From assembly GCF_019399895.1 (NCBI RefSeq), contig NC_091869.1, forward strand, positions 3,472,001 through 3,536,000: a stretch of DNA of 64,000 nucleotides, given 5' to 3'. The notes under the pieces are model-generated. The model was not told the origin of the DNA. It worked only from the letters and a program-made list of their open reading frames with translations, and searched no databases. The position numbers were made by a program, and so were the translations under genes. Positions within the stretch are counted from its first letter, which is position 1, and each line of letters opens with the position of its first letter. Shown in pieces: positions 1 to 10,855 of this stretch. The stretch is from Cardiocondyla obscurior. Its lineage: Eukaryota; Arthropoda; Insecta; Hymenoptera; Formicidae.

Positions 1-1000
1 CGTTTTATGGCAAGGTATATCCCTACCCAACTTGCGTTAGAAGGTCATTTCTACCAGCCTTTCCAATATTGTATATGTATATCCTCCCATCTCAAAGCAT
101 TTATATCTGCAGATTTTTCCTGAAGAATTCTGTTAGATCACAAGCCATAAAATTATTTCGTACAAGATAAAAATATATGCTCATAATTTAATAAACTAAA
201 AAAAAATTTTAATGAGTCTTTTTAGTTCATACTTTCAACATTGATATACTAACTTTCAATACTAAATTTTTTAATATTTTTAATTTACTATTTTATTTTA
301 TTATAAATGTACAATTATAATAAAAATAAAGCTTTTTATTTCATATGATCAGAGCTGTATAAAAAGTTACTTTACAATTGTATATTTAAATAATTTCACA
401 ATTGTGGCATTTTATTTTGTATTCCTTCAATCTTTTATCTTCCATTTTTTTCTTGTTTTTTTTTATTTTGTAATACTAGAAAGTGATATTTACACGTGTA
501 TCTATTATTAAAAAAAAAAGAACTGCATAAAATGATTCTTCAAAGTTAAAAGTAAATTAATTATGCTTTTATAAAAATTGAGAAATTCAAAGTAAATAAA
601 ATGATAAATTTCTCAGTCGACTCTATACATCTTGCAGTGTTTTACAGTTATTCATTAATTTTTCCTGTGTAATCTAATTTGTTTTTTTTTCTTTTTTAAT
701 TAACCACAATTAATACTATGTTATCAAAGTTTATAACCTCAAAATAAGATAGTTATTAATTATTTGCTCTCGATCTTATTAAAGATTGATTCGGCAATAA
801 GTCACAATCAATCAAAAGAATTATTCATTAACCTCAAACTCAATTAGTTACTGGCTCCTGATCTAATTAAAAATCAATTCGGTCTCTTCAAAGAATATTA
901 ATTTCGTCAATCTCGTCTCGATTTTTTAGACGCATTCATCATTTGCTAATGACGGCTCGTAACGGATTTACTCAAAACTAAAATAAAATTATATTATTTG
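1..1000. other. AT-rich left-edge spacer, no gene resolved
   Basis: About 1 kb of AT-rich DNA with many short A and T runs. The first 150 bases contain short minus-strand open stretches downstream of possible acceptor AGs (around 107 and 119), which could belong to an exon of a gene running off the left edge. None gives a protein I recognise, so no exon is called. Two related AT-rich segments at 757-794 and 841-882 (shared core of the type GATCTWATTAAARATYRATTCGG, written here as a pattern) look like a diverged local duplication. Confidence 0.5.
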
Positions 1001-1085
1001 ATTGGTTTATATGGCTTATATAGGCCAATCACTACCGATCGTAGTACCCGCCAATTTAGTAGCGGCCATTACAAATTGGCGGGAA
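1001..1085. promoter_or_regulatory. Promoter-like segment with paired E2F-type sites and CCAAT boxes
   Basis: CCCGCCAATTT (1047-1057) and AAATTGGCGGG (1073-1083) are a perfect 11-bp inverted repeat with a 15-bp spacer. Each arm contains TTGGCGGG, a good match to E2F/DP binding sites, and the right arm continues as TTGGCGGGAA. An inverted CCAAT box (ATTGG, 1001-1005), a direct CCAAT (1025-1029) and a TATA-like TTATATAG (1016-1023) lie just to the left. E2F plus CCAAT is typical of cell-cycle and DNA-replication gene promoters. The controlled gene is not visible; one running off the left edge on the minus strand is the best guess. The motifs are seen directly; the function is inferred. Confidence 0.45.
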
Positions 1086-1584
1086 ACGAGGCCTCTTCGT
1101 GTCACCATCTTACCATATTTTCTAAGCATTTTCGGATGATTTCGAACAATTCAACTTCGCGAAACTCCTGAATTGACGGATTTGTCATCTTATTTATTTT
1201 AAATTTCTCGATTATTTAAAATCGGCATAAACTAATTATCGTTTTTATTTAATTGTAACCTAGGATTAATTACTTATGTTTTTTTTTTAATAACAAAAAA
1301 TTAATCCTTAGAAAATGAATATAATTAATGTCCAAATGCTTATTTAAATTATATTTAAAGAAACGAGACGTGCTGAAATACCATGTAAAGCACATACATA
1401 CGTAATTCGTTGCTGAAAATTAGTAATTGTATAATAGTTTTCTTTAACGTGGAAGAATTAGGCGAGTGTACTCACTCTGGCACGAATACTTTCGTACAGC
1501 TGGTGCTCTCGGAAATCTCGCGCATCGCTCTGCACGCGTCTCATCTTGCAACAGGACTCTTGGCTCCTTCTTCGTCTTCACAAT

Positions 1585-2156
1585 TGTACACTGGATTACT
1601 GGAAGGCAAGTATACTGTTTGTTTCGGCGACGGCGGCTAACGTACGTGACCTTAACGTGGTGTGCGTCGAGTCTCACACGCAGTGCGAGTGCTGTTGAGA
1701 GCCGGCCACCGAGTATAGTCGAGAACCACCGTGAATCACCGAGAACTGAGGAAAGTAGAGGACCAGTGGAACACTCGACGACACATGTACACTCAAAGCA
1801 GGTATACCGTTCGTTGCGGTGAGTGGCGAGCGGCGAACGGCGACGGCGACTAGCGTACGTGACTTCTCCCCTTGATCCCCTCCCTCGGCCACCGAGTATG
1901 CGCGTAGTAGTGAGGAGCGTTCCCCCCTCATTCTCCCTCCTTCTCATTCCCCCGTAACCCGCGCTTCACGGCACATCTACGCACGTGCTTCATGTGAGAT
2001 TCGACGCACATAACGGCCGTCCCCGAAACAAATGCTATATCTGCCTTTCAGTGTACTACATACTGCGTACTTCGTGTGAGACTCAACGCACACCACGCTA
2101 AAATCACGTACGTTAGCCACCGTCGCGAAACAAACTATACCTGCCTTCCGGTGTAC
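1585..2156. mobile_element. Nested inverted-repeat transposon remnant (MITE family, copy 1)
   Basis: The outer ends are related inverted repeats of roughly 95 bp: the left starts TGTACACTGGATTACTGGAA (1585) and the right ends CTGCCTTCCGGTGTAC (2141-2156). Inside the left arm, GCGACGGCGGCTAACGTACG (1627-1646) has its reverse-complement counterpart at 2107-2126. The arms continue inward to GTGGTGTGCGTCGAGTCTCA (left) and TGTGAGACTCAACGCACACC (right). A second, diverged pair of ends (left about 1786-1863, right about 2012-2056) lies inside, so one element appears inserted within or duplicated into another. No transposase reading frame is seen; open frames here are GC-rich noise. The same termini recur at 37319-37547. 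TIR length suggests a Mutator-like or similar DNA transposon, but the superfamily is not certain. Confidence 0.7.
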
Positions 2157-3087
2157 GCGTAATAAGACATGCAGAGGCAGGCACGCGGTCACAATTCCGA
2201 TGTTACATTTTTGCAATGCTTTATTTCTAGTCGTCAACTTTGTGCTCTAAAACGGAGACCTTCCCATTGAGTGTTTATAATATAGCATTCATTATACATA
2301 TTATTGAATCCTTGATAACTAGATTATAACATTGACGTCACAAAGTGAATTTTCGAGATACGATGGCGATGCGTCACGCTCGAATAAAACAAAGAGCCTG
2401 AAGCAATGATTGATAACCGAATATGATAAGGAAATATTATGCCGAACTAATTTGTCCTCTGTTAGTTTGACTTAAGTTTCAACCACGTGTCCATTTGGGT
2501 GGAAAACGATTTTCCTGCTAAAATACATTTGCATACTCTCGACGAACACTTCGACGTTTTGAAACTGTTTATTCTCTTTGAAATTTGTACATACATATAA
2601 ATTCTAAAGCAAGTTCACCTACACATGTCATATACTAAGAAAAAAAAAGAGCTCAATATGATAAAATTATTTTAGCAACTTGCTCATATTTTTAATACAT
2701 CTTGTTTGTATCTTTGAAAAATAATTACTTGTAAGACTTAAAAGTTAAAGTTTAAATCAAAAAATAATTCTTCCTTAAAGTATATATATGTATATAACAT
2801 AAGTCTTAATATTAATATTATTTATGTGTGAAAAAATTTAGAGCGTGTTAGTTTTTATGTTGATATGGTGTGCACTGCTTTAAAGTTTTCAGAAATATGC
2901 ACAAGAGATATCACTTCAGTAAATAAATGTTGCCCATAATCTATTTAACTAGTTGTTACAACATATTAATTTTACTCGTAAAAAAGATTAATTATAAAGA
3001 GCTATCAGAATCAGAAAGTTCAGAAAAGCATTATTCACATATATCTTCCAAATGTCTTAAATATGTCGATTTAACGATTCACGTGGC
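2157..3087. other. Spacer downstream of Ubc9, likely holding its 3' UTR
   Basis: AT-rich DNA with no supported coding sequence. Because Ubc9 is on the minus strand, its 3' UTR should occupy the right part of this interval (leftward from 3087); I could not fix the cleavage site. A short plus-strand open stretch at 2927-3118 overlaps the Ubc9 terminal exon in antisense and is not considered a gene. Confidence 0.5.
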
Positions 3088-4086
3088 TTATTCTTGTGGA
3101 GCCATCGCTCTGGCTTGAGCTTTAACACGCTTTTCATATTCCAAACGATTTTGGCTGCAAAACAGAAATGCTCATTTAATTTTTTAGTGTTAATAAGTAT
3201 ATAGTCACAAAACATGCTTCAAAAATAAATACCAATATATTGTATATGCTTCTGCTTGAGCTGGATCTTTTACATTTGGCTCATTGAGCAAATCTTGAAT
3301 ACCTAGCAAGATTTGCTTGATTGTGATGGCTGGTCGCCAGTCTTTCTCCTCATCTAAAAGTGACAGGCATACCGTACCTGATGGGTAAACGTTTGGATGG
3401 AACAATGGGGGCTCAAATTTACATTTTGGTGGACTTGATGGATAGTCATCTTTGAAAATCATACGTAATTTATATAAACCACCTTCCCAAGGAGTCTGTA
3501 AAGTCACGAGTTTAATAAAAATCAATACAAATGCATAATTCAGTTGGAAACAGTTGACTTACAGATTTCTTTCCAGGAATTGCACATTCCCAACTCATAA
3601 GATTAAGGGAACCATCTGGATTCTTAGTTGGCCTAGCTACGAAGCCCTGTAAGAAGAAATATGTTCCTTGCGTTAATTCAGGTAAAAGATTCAGAAAACG
3701 GTGTGTGATAACAGCGCTGGGAGTAACGAGGTCCTGAACAATTACACTTTTGACAAGATTCAAAATTAATTACTCATCGAAATTGGAGCCGGTCGTGGGC
3801 CTGAAAGATACCGCGAATGAAAGCGAAAGGCAGAGCGAATTAAACGTCAACTTTTTTTTTGGTTTTCCCGATCGGCTTAGAGCGCCACGCGGGCCATTGT
3901 TTACAATCGCAACGGATAATGGGAAGTCGCGGTCGGTGTTTCGCGCGCGCTAAGCGAGGTAATAATTAATAGTATGTTCCCGCGAGAATGCGGTGGAGGG
4001 TACGTGACGCGAGTACTCACGAATGGATGGTCCTTCCTCCACGCCTTTCGCTCCTCGGCGAGCCTGGCGATCGCTATGCCTGACAT
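3088..4086 (-). CDS. Ubc9: SUMO-conjugating enzyme UBC9 (E2), complete, 4 exons
   Basis: Transfers SUMO from the E1 (Aos1/Uba2) onto substrate lysines, alone or with E3 ligases, mainly in the nucleus. Coding exons, minus strand, in order: 4021-4086, 3563-3646, 3233-3495, 3088-3154. All introns are GT-AG and phases close exactly, giving 480 nt and 159 aa, the family's usual length. The start MSGIAIARLAEERKAWRKDH is the conserved Ubc9 N-terminus. Exon 3 carries the E2 core with HPNVYPSGTVC; the cysteine is residue 93, matching the catalytic Cys93 of animal Ubc9. The terminal exon supplies the C-terminal helix (QNRLEYEKRVKAQA). The Drosophila orthologue is lesswright (lwr). Its promoter should lie between 4087 and about 4500, where a GC-rich segment and a CCAAT box (reverse, near 4500) are seen. 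Identification is essentially certain. Confidence 0.97.
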
Positions 4087-5100
4087 GAGGCCTGTGACGA
4101 TGCGGCGATCTTCGGATGGCTAACTCCCGCACAGTCAAACGATGCGAAACAACACCCCACGTTCACCCGGTCGCGCCGCGACGTGCCCTGTTACTTGCGG
4201 ACTGTTCCGCCACGAAATTTGAACGTGTCGGACCTTCGATGCCGACAGACAAGCTCCTTGAGATACGTTGCTTGCAAGGATGCAGTCGTTCGCCTGCCAG
4301 AGCTTTTGCACGCTGATCGCGTTCGTAAAAGCGTCACGGATTTGTTCGCGCGCATACGGTTAAGATCGCGAGATGGATTTTTAGAGAATAAACTAACGTA
4401 TATGCGAGGACGACTCGACCGGTTAGGTAGAACGGTTTTTTGGGCTGGTCGAGTAGACTCTTACCAACGACATGAGCGGGAAACTTATCCAGCTAGCTGA
4501 TTGGTTAGTCCAATATCCGATAGTAGATGGCACGCAATTTGAAATGACGGCCACGACTACATATTAGGAATTTAATAACATTCACAATTCTTTAAGCTGA
4601 TTAATCACAACTAATTCCATTTGTTAGTTAAAGACACGGGTCGGCTTAATGTTCAACACCATTTTTTTTACATAATTGTTTTAATAATTTATAAAAACAA
4701 TAATTAGATCATTTGTCTTTAATTCAAACATATCTAAGATGCACAAAGCAATTTGTATTAATTTTTTATAAAGATCCTACTAGCGCGCTGACCAATTACA
4801 CCGCTCCATCGATCGCCCGATCGCTAACGATCCACACGACCCGTTGCACAGTTGAGAGGATACGCCGGTCACGCGAAGAGCATCGGAGCACCTTTTTCGA
4901 TAAAGTGATCTTTGAGAAACTTGAGGAAGATAAAGTGCGCGGAAAACATTTTATATCGCGACCCATCTCATTCGTCGCTTAGAGTATGTTCTCGACATCG
5001 TTCATTTCGCCGACGTGATTTGACCGAAGAATCAAAAGGTTATTTCGCTTTACATCGTTAGCCAGTTTTCTTGTGTCGAGATCGTGGACTTAACGGGGCT
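4087..5100. other. Region upstream of Ubc9, shared 5' flank, no gene seen
   Basis: The first 400 bp is GC- and CpG-rich and probably contains the Ubc9 5' UTR and promoter (minus strand). ATTGG boxes (inverted CCAAT) occur near 4500. The overlapping open frames between 4116 and 4500 on the plus strand are compositional and have no domain-like content. From 4500 to 4780 it is AT-rich, then CpG-rich again to 5100, leading into repeat copy A. Confidence 0.5.
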
Positions 5101-5103
5101 ATT

Positions 5104-5143
5104 TCGTGTCGTGGATTATCTCGTGTCGTGGACTATCTCGCGA
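5104..5143 (+). repeat. Short tandem repeat, about 20-bp unit, two copies
   Basis: TCGTGTCGTGGATTATCTCG is followed immediately by a near-identical copy ending in ACTATCTCGCGAG. It sits just upstream of repeat copy A and contains TCTCGCGAG, close to the TCTCGCGAGA promoter motif. No function is assigned. Confidence 0.6.
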
Positions 5144-5435
5144 GTGTCCAGTGCGCGGAAAGATGACTCGTCACGTCCCATCTGAGAGGAGGAGCAGACC
5201 CGGGAAGGGCATCATACGTCGGCGGAGCAACTTATAGGTAAATATAAATTTTTCTTCTTAGAAAATCTATATAGAAATAAAACTTTACCTTCACATTAAT
5301 TTTAATACTAACATGTCTACATTAATGTTTTATTTTATGTTACAGTCACCGGCAGAACTTTACAACTCCGCTGAAGCTCATGCAGATTGGTAAGTCGCAT
5401 GATTTTTTTTCTTCATAATTTGTAATTGTAATTAT
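5140..5435 (+). repeat. Spliced-module repeat family, copy A
   Basis: A 5' block containing CTGAGAGGAGGAGCAG and CGGCGGAGCAACTTATAG ends at a donor (exon end 5237, GTAAAT). A 108-nt intron ends in TTTATTTTATGTTACAG, followed by a 44-nt exon (5346-5389) and a strong donor GTAAGT. Copy D (about 51720-52022) matches across exons, intron and the start of the next intron, with an identical 44-nt exon length. Related copies B and C are at 38.1-38.6 and 51.3-51.5 kb, all on the plus strand. The 5' block could encode a peptide beginning MTRHVPSERRSRPG but stops at the donor. Lying about 0.7 kb upstream of the LRR gene on the same strand, it may supply that gene's untranslated 5' exons; this is inference. 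Confidence 0.65.
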
Positions 5436-6071
5436 CATATAGAAATCATTATAATTAATTAATGTCCCCAATTATAATGACGCGCACGAATTGGGACCTG
5501 TCAAAAAATAACGCACGCGAGGCGTGCGCATGGTTCGTTCTAATTTTATTTTAAAAAAAATATATTACTCGGCTGCATTTTGAAACGTAAATTATTGCTG
5601 CAACTATCTTTGTGCTTTGCAATTGCTAAAAAAAAAATTTTTAATATTTGTACTTTAACGCGACTGCCGTTTATTGACTGACGTTATAGGTTTCGCTGTT
5701 TGAAAAATGTATTATCGCAATATGCACCGTTGCATCAGGTAGATCACATCTTCGCTGTTATCGCGCAATATGTTCATTACACGTTAAGCCATCAGGCGGT
5801 TTTAGTTATCCACCTGCTGACACGCCGAATACAGCTTCTATTTTCTCATTAACATCACCGGCACTCTTCGCATGACGTTCATCGCGATCGCGCACATGAT
5901 AGTGGTGGTGCCGCTAAGACGATATCGTATTAAAAAATAAGTACCGAGTGATACCAAAGTTACCTGTATCATTTTATAAATATGTAACGTCGGCTTTTTG
6001 CAAATAAGTGTACTCGGCGCGATCAGTTTGTCAATATCAATAGCTGTTTATCGCAATTTACATTCAACGCG

Positions 6072-9000
6072 ATGGGACTGACGGTGCAACAAACTCTTTT
6101 GTACGTATTTAATTATTCAATTTGTATTTCTGCCTGGATCTCTTATAATTTTTTTTTAATGGATACGCAGATATCTTAACGATAATTGATTTAGTTATAA
6201 TTAGTTTTTTTTTTTTTTTTCTTTTCGAGTTTTCTTTTAGAGTAGTTAAGATTATTTTTAGACGCTAAATTAATTACCAGCAAATCGATATATGTGACTC
6301 GCTTGCAAAATTTTTAGGAAAAAGAAAGAAAAAATTGTGTATGCTACAATATAAATTCTACGATTTAATTAATGGTTAATATATTTGATTGCTAAAAAAT
6401 AGTTAACGCAAGAATGAATGTAATTATAAATTATGAAACTATTTTTAACAAATGTTATTTCATTTCATTGATTGGGATCTATAAATAATTACAATACCTC
6501 GTGCATACGATGATTTACATACAGAGCAGATAAAGCAAAAGCACAAGCTCGATGATTAATGGGTAACATTAATTAAAATTAAACTTGCGATTGAGGTTTC
6601 GTTTTTTTTTTTTTTTTTTTTTTTTTGTGAGGAGATCCATCGTTAGGCGCGAAGAGATAACTGTAACAATATTTACATGATATTTAATCAGCAAGGCAAT
6701 GCCGTGTTGACAATTGAAGGCAAGATCAAGGCGAAAATATTGCCGTCGCGTGATTTGTATTTCGCCTGTTAATTAAGCAGACCTGTGCACGAAGCGGAAT
6801 AATTAGGAAGAACTGATCGAGCGCGGGAGTATTGCACGCACTGATAAGTTAAAGCAATCCACGTCAAAGACCGGCCGGATAATAAACGTGAGATATTAAA
6901 TTATGTTGGCGAGTCAGTTAATGCCGGCGAGTATCGCGGTGTATCGGTCTCGTTATCGCGTCTAGGGCAAATAATGAAGCTGCCAAGTAATAAAGATTAT
7001 AAATCTCTCCCGCGCTGGCCTAGCACACTTCCGTCGCGCGTCTTCGCGAGAATCCTGAGAGTTGTGTAACGCCGTTAAATAAACTTTTGCCTTGCGATCA
7101 AACAAGGGATAAATTTATTGTACCTCCGCGCGATTACACGCGCAGATGTTTAAATACACGTTGAGCTAAATTTGATTTCGTAAAGGAGCGTATCAGTCGC
7201 CGAAGATAATTTCACAGTAATTCCATCACGAAAATTCCTCGCGGCTAAACAATCAAATCGACCTTGTTTGCAGAATCGCGATCTTTTTTATGCATGCCCA
7301 TTTCTCGCATGGCTTTACGAAAGACGATGATATTTGTTATCGATATCGTTCACACGCCGATGATCATCCCGAATGTGATTTTGTAAAAACCCGGCAGCGT
7401 CTCGTTTGCTTCAACGGTCTTAGAGACGAATGGAAGGCAAGGTGAGTTATGACAGAAACCTAAAAATTTAATTAAATATTATTTGATAGTTTGCAGCGCG
7501 ATTAAGAGTACGGAGAAAAAAAAATTTTGTTAAACAAGCTAAACCTTTTTAACTAAATCTGGGGTTAATTGAAAAGTTTAGTTTGTTTAACAAAATTGTT
7601 TTTTCTTTTTTTTTTTTCTTTTAGAGCTGAAAGTGTAAATATACTTATTCTTTGCTTGTGGCCGAGGGCGACGTTTGACCCGCAGGAGATTTTACAGGGA
7701 TTCACATTCTTACGAAAATTAATGATCGCGAACAGTAATTTAACTCGATTGTCAACCGCATTTCCGAGCGAGATGCAATTTCTGGAGGTAGGGAATGCTT
7801 GCTAAACGCTCGGAGAGCAATCAAAAGCTCTGCTTAGATTTCATTAAAGTTGCTTATTCGAATTTTCATGGACAATAGACGTAGTAATTGACAATTTTAA
7901 CGTTATATCATCCAAGAGGATAGAAATTAAGCAGACCCTCTCGTAAGATGTTGATCATGAAAATTCGTGTTTTTCGCGAGATATATACATTTCTCCCGCA
8001 TTTTATCTTGGAAACATTTACGGGACTTTAGAGAAAGATTCTATCGATAGAAAATCAATGTGACTGGCACCAAGCTACGTTCATTACCGAAAGATGCGTT
8101 CTCTAATCTACGGACTTTGAGGTACCTCGACTTACGAAACAATGCCCTCGAAGAGATTAGCGTTACGGCTTTCGATGTGCCTGCGTTAAAGCACCTTCAT
8201 CTGGCCGGTAAAAAATTACTCGATGAAATTTTTATTTAGTTTTAATGTCCGATTTATGAAAGGGAATATGATATATGTATACTACATATATATTTTAATC
8301 AAACTTTGTTATAAGTCCCTTTTTTTTGCGATTAATAAATTATTTGATTAAAATCGCATTCGATCGGTGCCCGAATCGTGGATAATTAATGAGGATGTAC
8401 TGACGAAGGTAATCCATTGAGATGTACGGAAGATGTAGCGTGGATTTTGGACTCCGGCGAAGGATCAGCCGCGAGTAAAGTCGTCGACAAAGACAAATTA
8501 CTTTGCGCCACGCCGTATGATGGAAGACCTCTTGTCCCGATCGTCGAGATAATCGCGGTAACAAGAAAATACGTTTTTTTCTTATAATTGATGATTAAAC
8601 AGTTCTCACGTTGCCGCTAAATCAATCTGATTCCTTCTAGACGTTAAAAAGGGAATGCGAGGAGACAGTTTGCGACTGCGAATTGATTTATGTGGTCGGA
8701 CGTGGCGGGAAGCTCACGCAGAATCAGCTTATAGCTTTTATTTCGGTGAATTGCAGCCACCGCGGTTTAGTAGAAATGCCCAAATTTCTACCTACAGATA
8801 CAACGTCTCTTCGTCTAAGTGGAAACAAGGTCGTTTGTCCGCATGCATAATTCTCCTCGTTTCAAGCAGTATTATATATTTACTTTGAATTCAAAGTTGT
8901 TAGGAATTAAAGAATAAAGATATCAAATATAGGATATTAAATTTCACTTGCTTCTCTTTTAATGTAAATATATACCCGAGTGGAAATTTATCTAGCTAAT

Positions 9001-10556
9001 CTGATTTTGCAGCTAGTGGTTAGATCGCGTTAGCTAAATCAGTACGCGGGGAAAAACGTTTAGATATCTGGCTTTTTTGGCTTGTTATTAGAGAGTAATA
9101 ATTGTTTAGTATCTCGAGGCTTTGAACGTTACGTTTCTGGCTCAGTATTACACAGTTTTGTTAGACGGCCACGAGATGAATCATGAATTGGCTAGCTAAT
9201 TATTAGGTAACGGTGGGAATCAATTTCCACTAGACTGGTTTTTATTTAATTAATTATATGTTATATTACGTTATCAGGGAAAGTTTACACGCTAGATTTA
9301 AGTACTGTTGGTCTAATCTCTTGTTTACTACAGATCGAGGACCTAACTCCACTCGCGACAAATCCCGCTTACAAGTCCGTGCTGGACCTATACATCGACG
9401 ATAATCTGGTAGAATCTATCGCCCGGCTAGAAGGATCAGACTGGCTGGACCGTTTCCGGCTCCTTAATCTTCGGGGGAATAAACTTACCGATGTTAGTTT
9501 GCCGTGTCAAAGTTACCTGACGTTACGCGGGCAGACAGTCCGCACGAATATCAATGTAAAGAAAAATTATTTCCGTCGACTTCGCGTGATATGGTAGAAG
9601 ATTAAGGTTCGAGATACGCGATTTAAGATGGTTGTAAAGTATCACGCCGCGTTGTATCAACAAATAATAAAATAGCACGCTGCTATTTCACAAGCGCACG
9701 AGACCACAGATACAGTTTATGATTCAATTTTTTCATTTTTTTCTTTTATTTTTTATTTTTTTCTTTTTTTTTTAGTTGCCTACTTATGCCCTGGAGAACG
9801 CGTTACTGCACAATAGCAATGTAGCTGGCCTATATCTCGGTAATAATTCGTGGACATGCGACTGTCATTTTACACCGAGCTTTCAGGTACAAACCGATGT
9901 TGGATTATTTAAGGTTTTCAAGCAAGTGTTAATTAAAATTAACGTAATTACCGTTTTATTCAACTAAGTTTGTTATTCTCACTTTAATCGTTTTAAATTG
10001 CGAAAGGATAAAAATTAAATAATAGTAAATCTAGTTTAATCATAATATTAAACTCAGAATACACTTTTTTTTCTTTTTTCTTTGCTTTTAATTTAAAAAA
10101 GTTTAAAATAATTATTGTAGAGCATGGTTACTGTTACTTTAGTCGTATATTTTTCTTTCCACTTTAGGATCTTCTGATTAGGCATTCAAATATAATAAAA
10201 GATATCAACGACATAAAGTGTGCTTTTACGAGTGACAACGACAACTCAAATAAGCAGGTAACTAGCTGCACGTCTTTTTTATTGAGTCAAATTAAAAAGT
10301 AAGTTCATGAATAATGCAATCAAAATGCAACTGCGTTGCGCTTTAATGTTTGATAAAATGGTTCCCTCAGATCCGTGATCTTACGCGGATAGAGATTTGC
10401 ATTTCGCCGGACGAGGATTCTTGGCTTCATCCCCTCGACGTTTTGAACATCGTATTGGCGTCATTAATATTCTTCGTGCTTGGCAAGCTTTTGTATGATT
10501 ACTGGTCTTTTAAGAGAACCGGAAAGCTACCTTGGATCGTCGCCAAAATACCATGA
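6072..10556 (+). CDS. hfw: Leucine-rich-repeat type I membrane protein, halfway/singed wings 2-like, 10 coding exons
   Basis: Coding exons: 6072-6100, 7274-7441, 7625-7787, 8051-8207, 8394-8557, 8641-8829, 9334-9492, 9776-9886, 10168-10257, 10371-10556. All introns are GT-AG and phases agree, giving 471 aa. Residues 1-21 form a signal peptide (MGLTVQQTLLIAIFFMHAHF), followed by a Cys-containing cap (CYRYRSH...LVCFNGL), LRRs (LRYLDLRNNALEEI; LYIDDNLVESI; LNLRGNKLTD; LYLGNNSW), an LRR-C-terminal motif (GNPLRCTEDVAWIL) and a second Cys cluster (TVCDCELIYVV). A single TM helix spans about 434-453, with a short basic tail ending GKLPWIVAKIP. The order LRR-LRRCT-LRR-TM and the conserved tail fit Drosophila halfway (formerly singed wings 2), an ecdysone-pathway-associated LRR protein. 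The family name is from memory of the architecture, not a search. The first coding exon is the least certain (weak donor GTACGT), and exon 5 is odd (see findings). Confidence 0.72.
8975..9233. mobile_element. Dispersed repeat (GAGTGGAAATTTATCT family), copy 1, in LRR-gene intron
   Basis: Starts CCCGAGTGGAAATTTATCTA and ends AATTTCCACTAG (9222-9233), giving short terminal inverted repeats (CGAGTGGAAATT versus CTAGTGGAAATT). The left ~70 bp is closely shared with 32572-32713 and 61658-61764. It lies in the intron between exons 6 and 7 of the LRR gene and has no coding capacity. A small non-autonomous DNA element is plausible for this copy; the other copies lack the right terminus and instead end in a poly-A-like tail, so the class is unresolved. 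Confidence 0.55.
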
Positions 10557-10855
10557 TAACGGTATACAAGTGCCCTTTATCCCTTGCAAAAAAGCCATCG
10601 AGTGTTTGATCATTAAAGTAGCAATCGAGATTGTTGCAACGAGATGAATAGTTGCAAACAATTTTTTATTTTCTTTTCCTTTTTGCATACAAGTTCTTTG
10701 ACACAGACAAATTAATCTTTTAATTATGTAAAAAATTAATTATTTATATATATTTATTTGTATTTTGAGTTTCGTTTAAAATTTATAATTAAAACGTCAA
10801 AAGAATGAGCGATAAATTATATCGTAATAATCGATATATAATTTTCCTGTTTATA
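10557..10855. other. Convergent 3' intergenic spacer (tail-to-tail, 299 bp)
   Basis: The stop codons of the plus-strand LRR gene (10554-10556) and the minus-strand dsRBD gene (10856-10858) are only 299 bp apart, so both 3' UTRs must end or overlap here. ATTAAA near 10613 is a possible plus-strand poly-A signal. The centre is strongly AT-rich. Confidence 0.6.

Noticed and set aside
1..150. Possible minus-strand exon ending at the left edge (short open stretches such as YKCFEMGGYTYTILERL)
   Set aside because: Two frames are open for similar lengths, acceptors are weak and no protein family is recognisable; not enough sequence is present to decide.
1444..1947. Open frames across the 1.4-1.95 kb region on both strands
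   Set aside because: They fall in and around the inverted-repeat transposon remnant; there are no transposase motifs and translations from the two arms are mirror artefacts.
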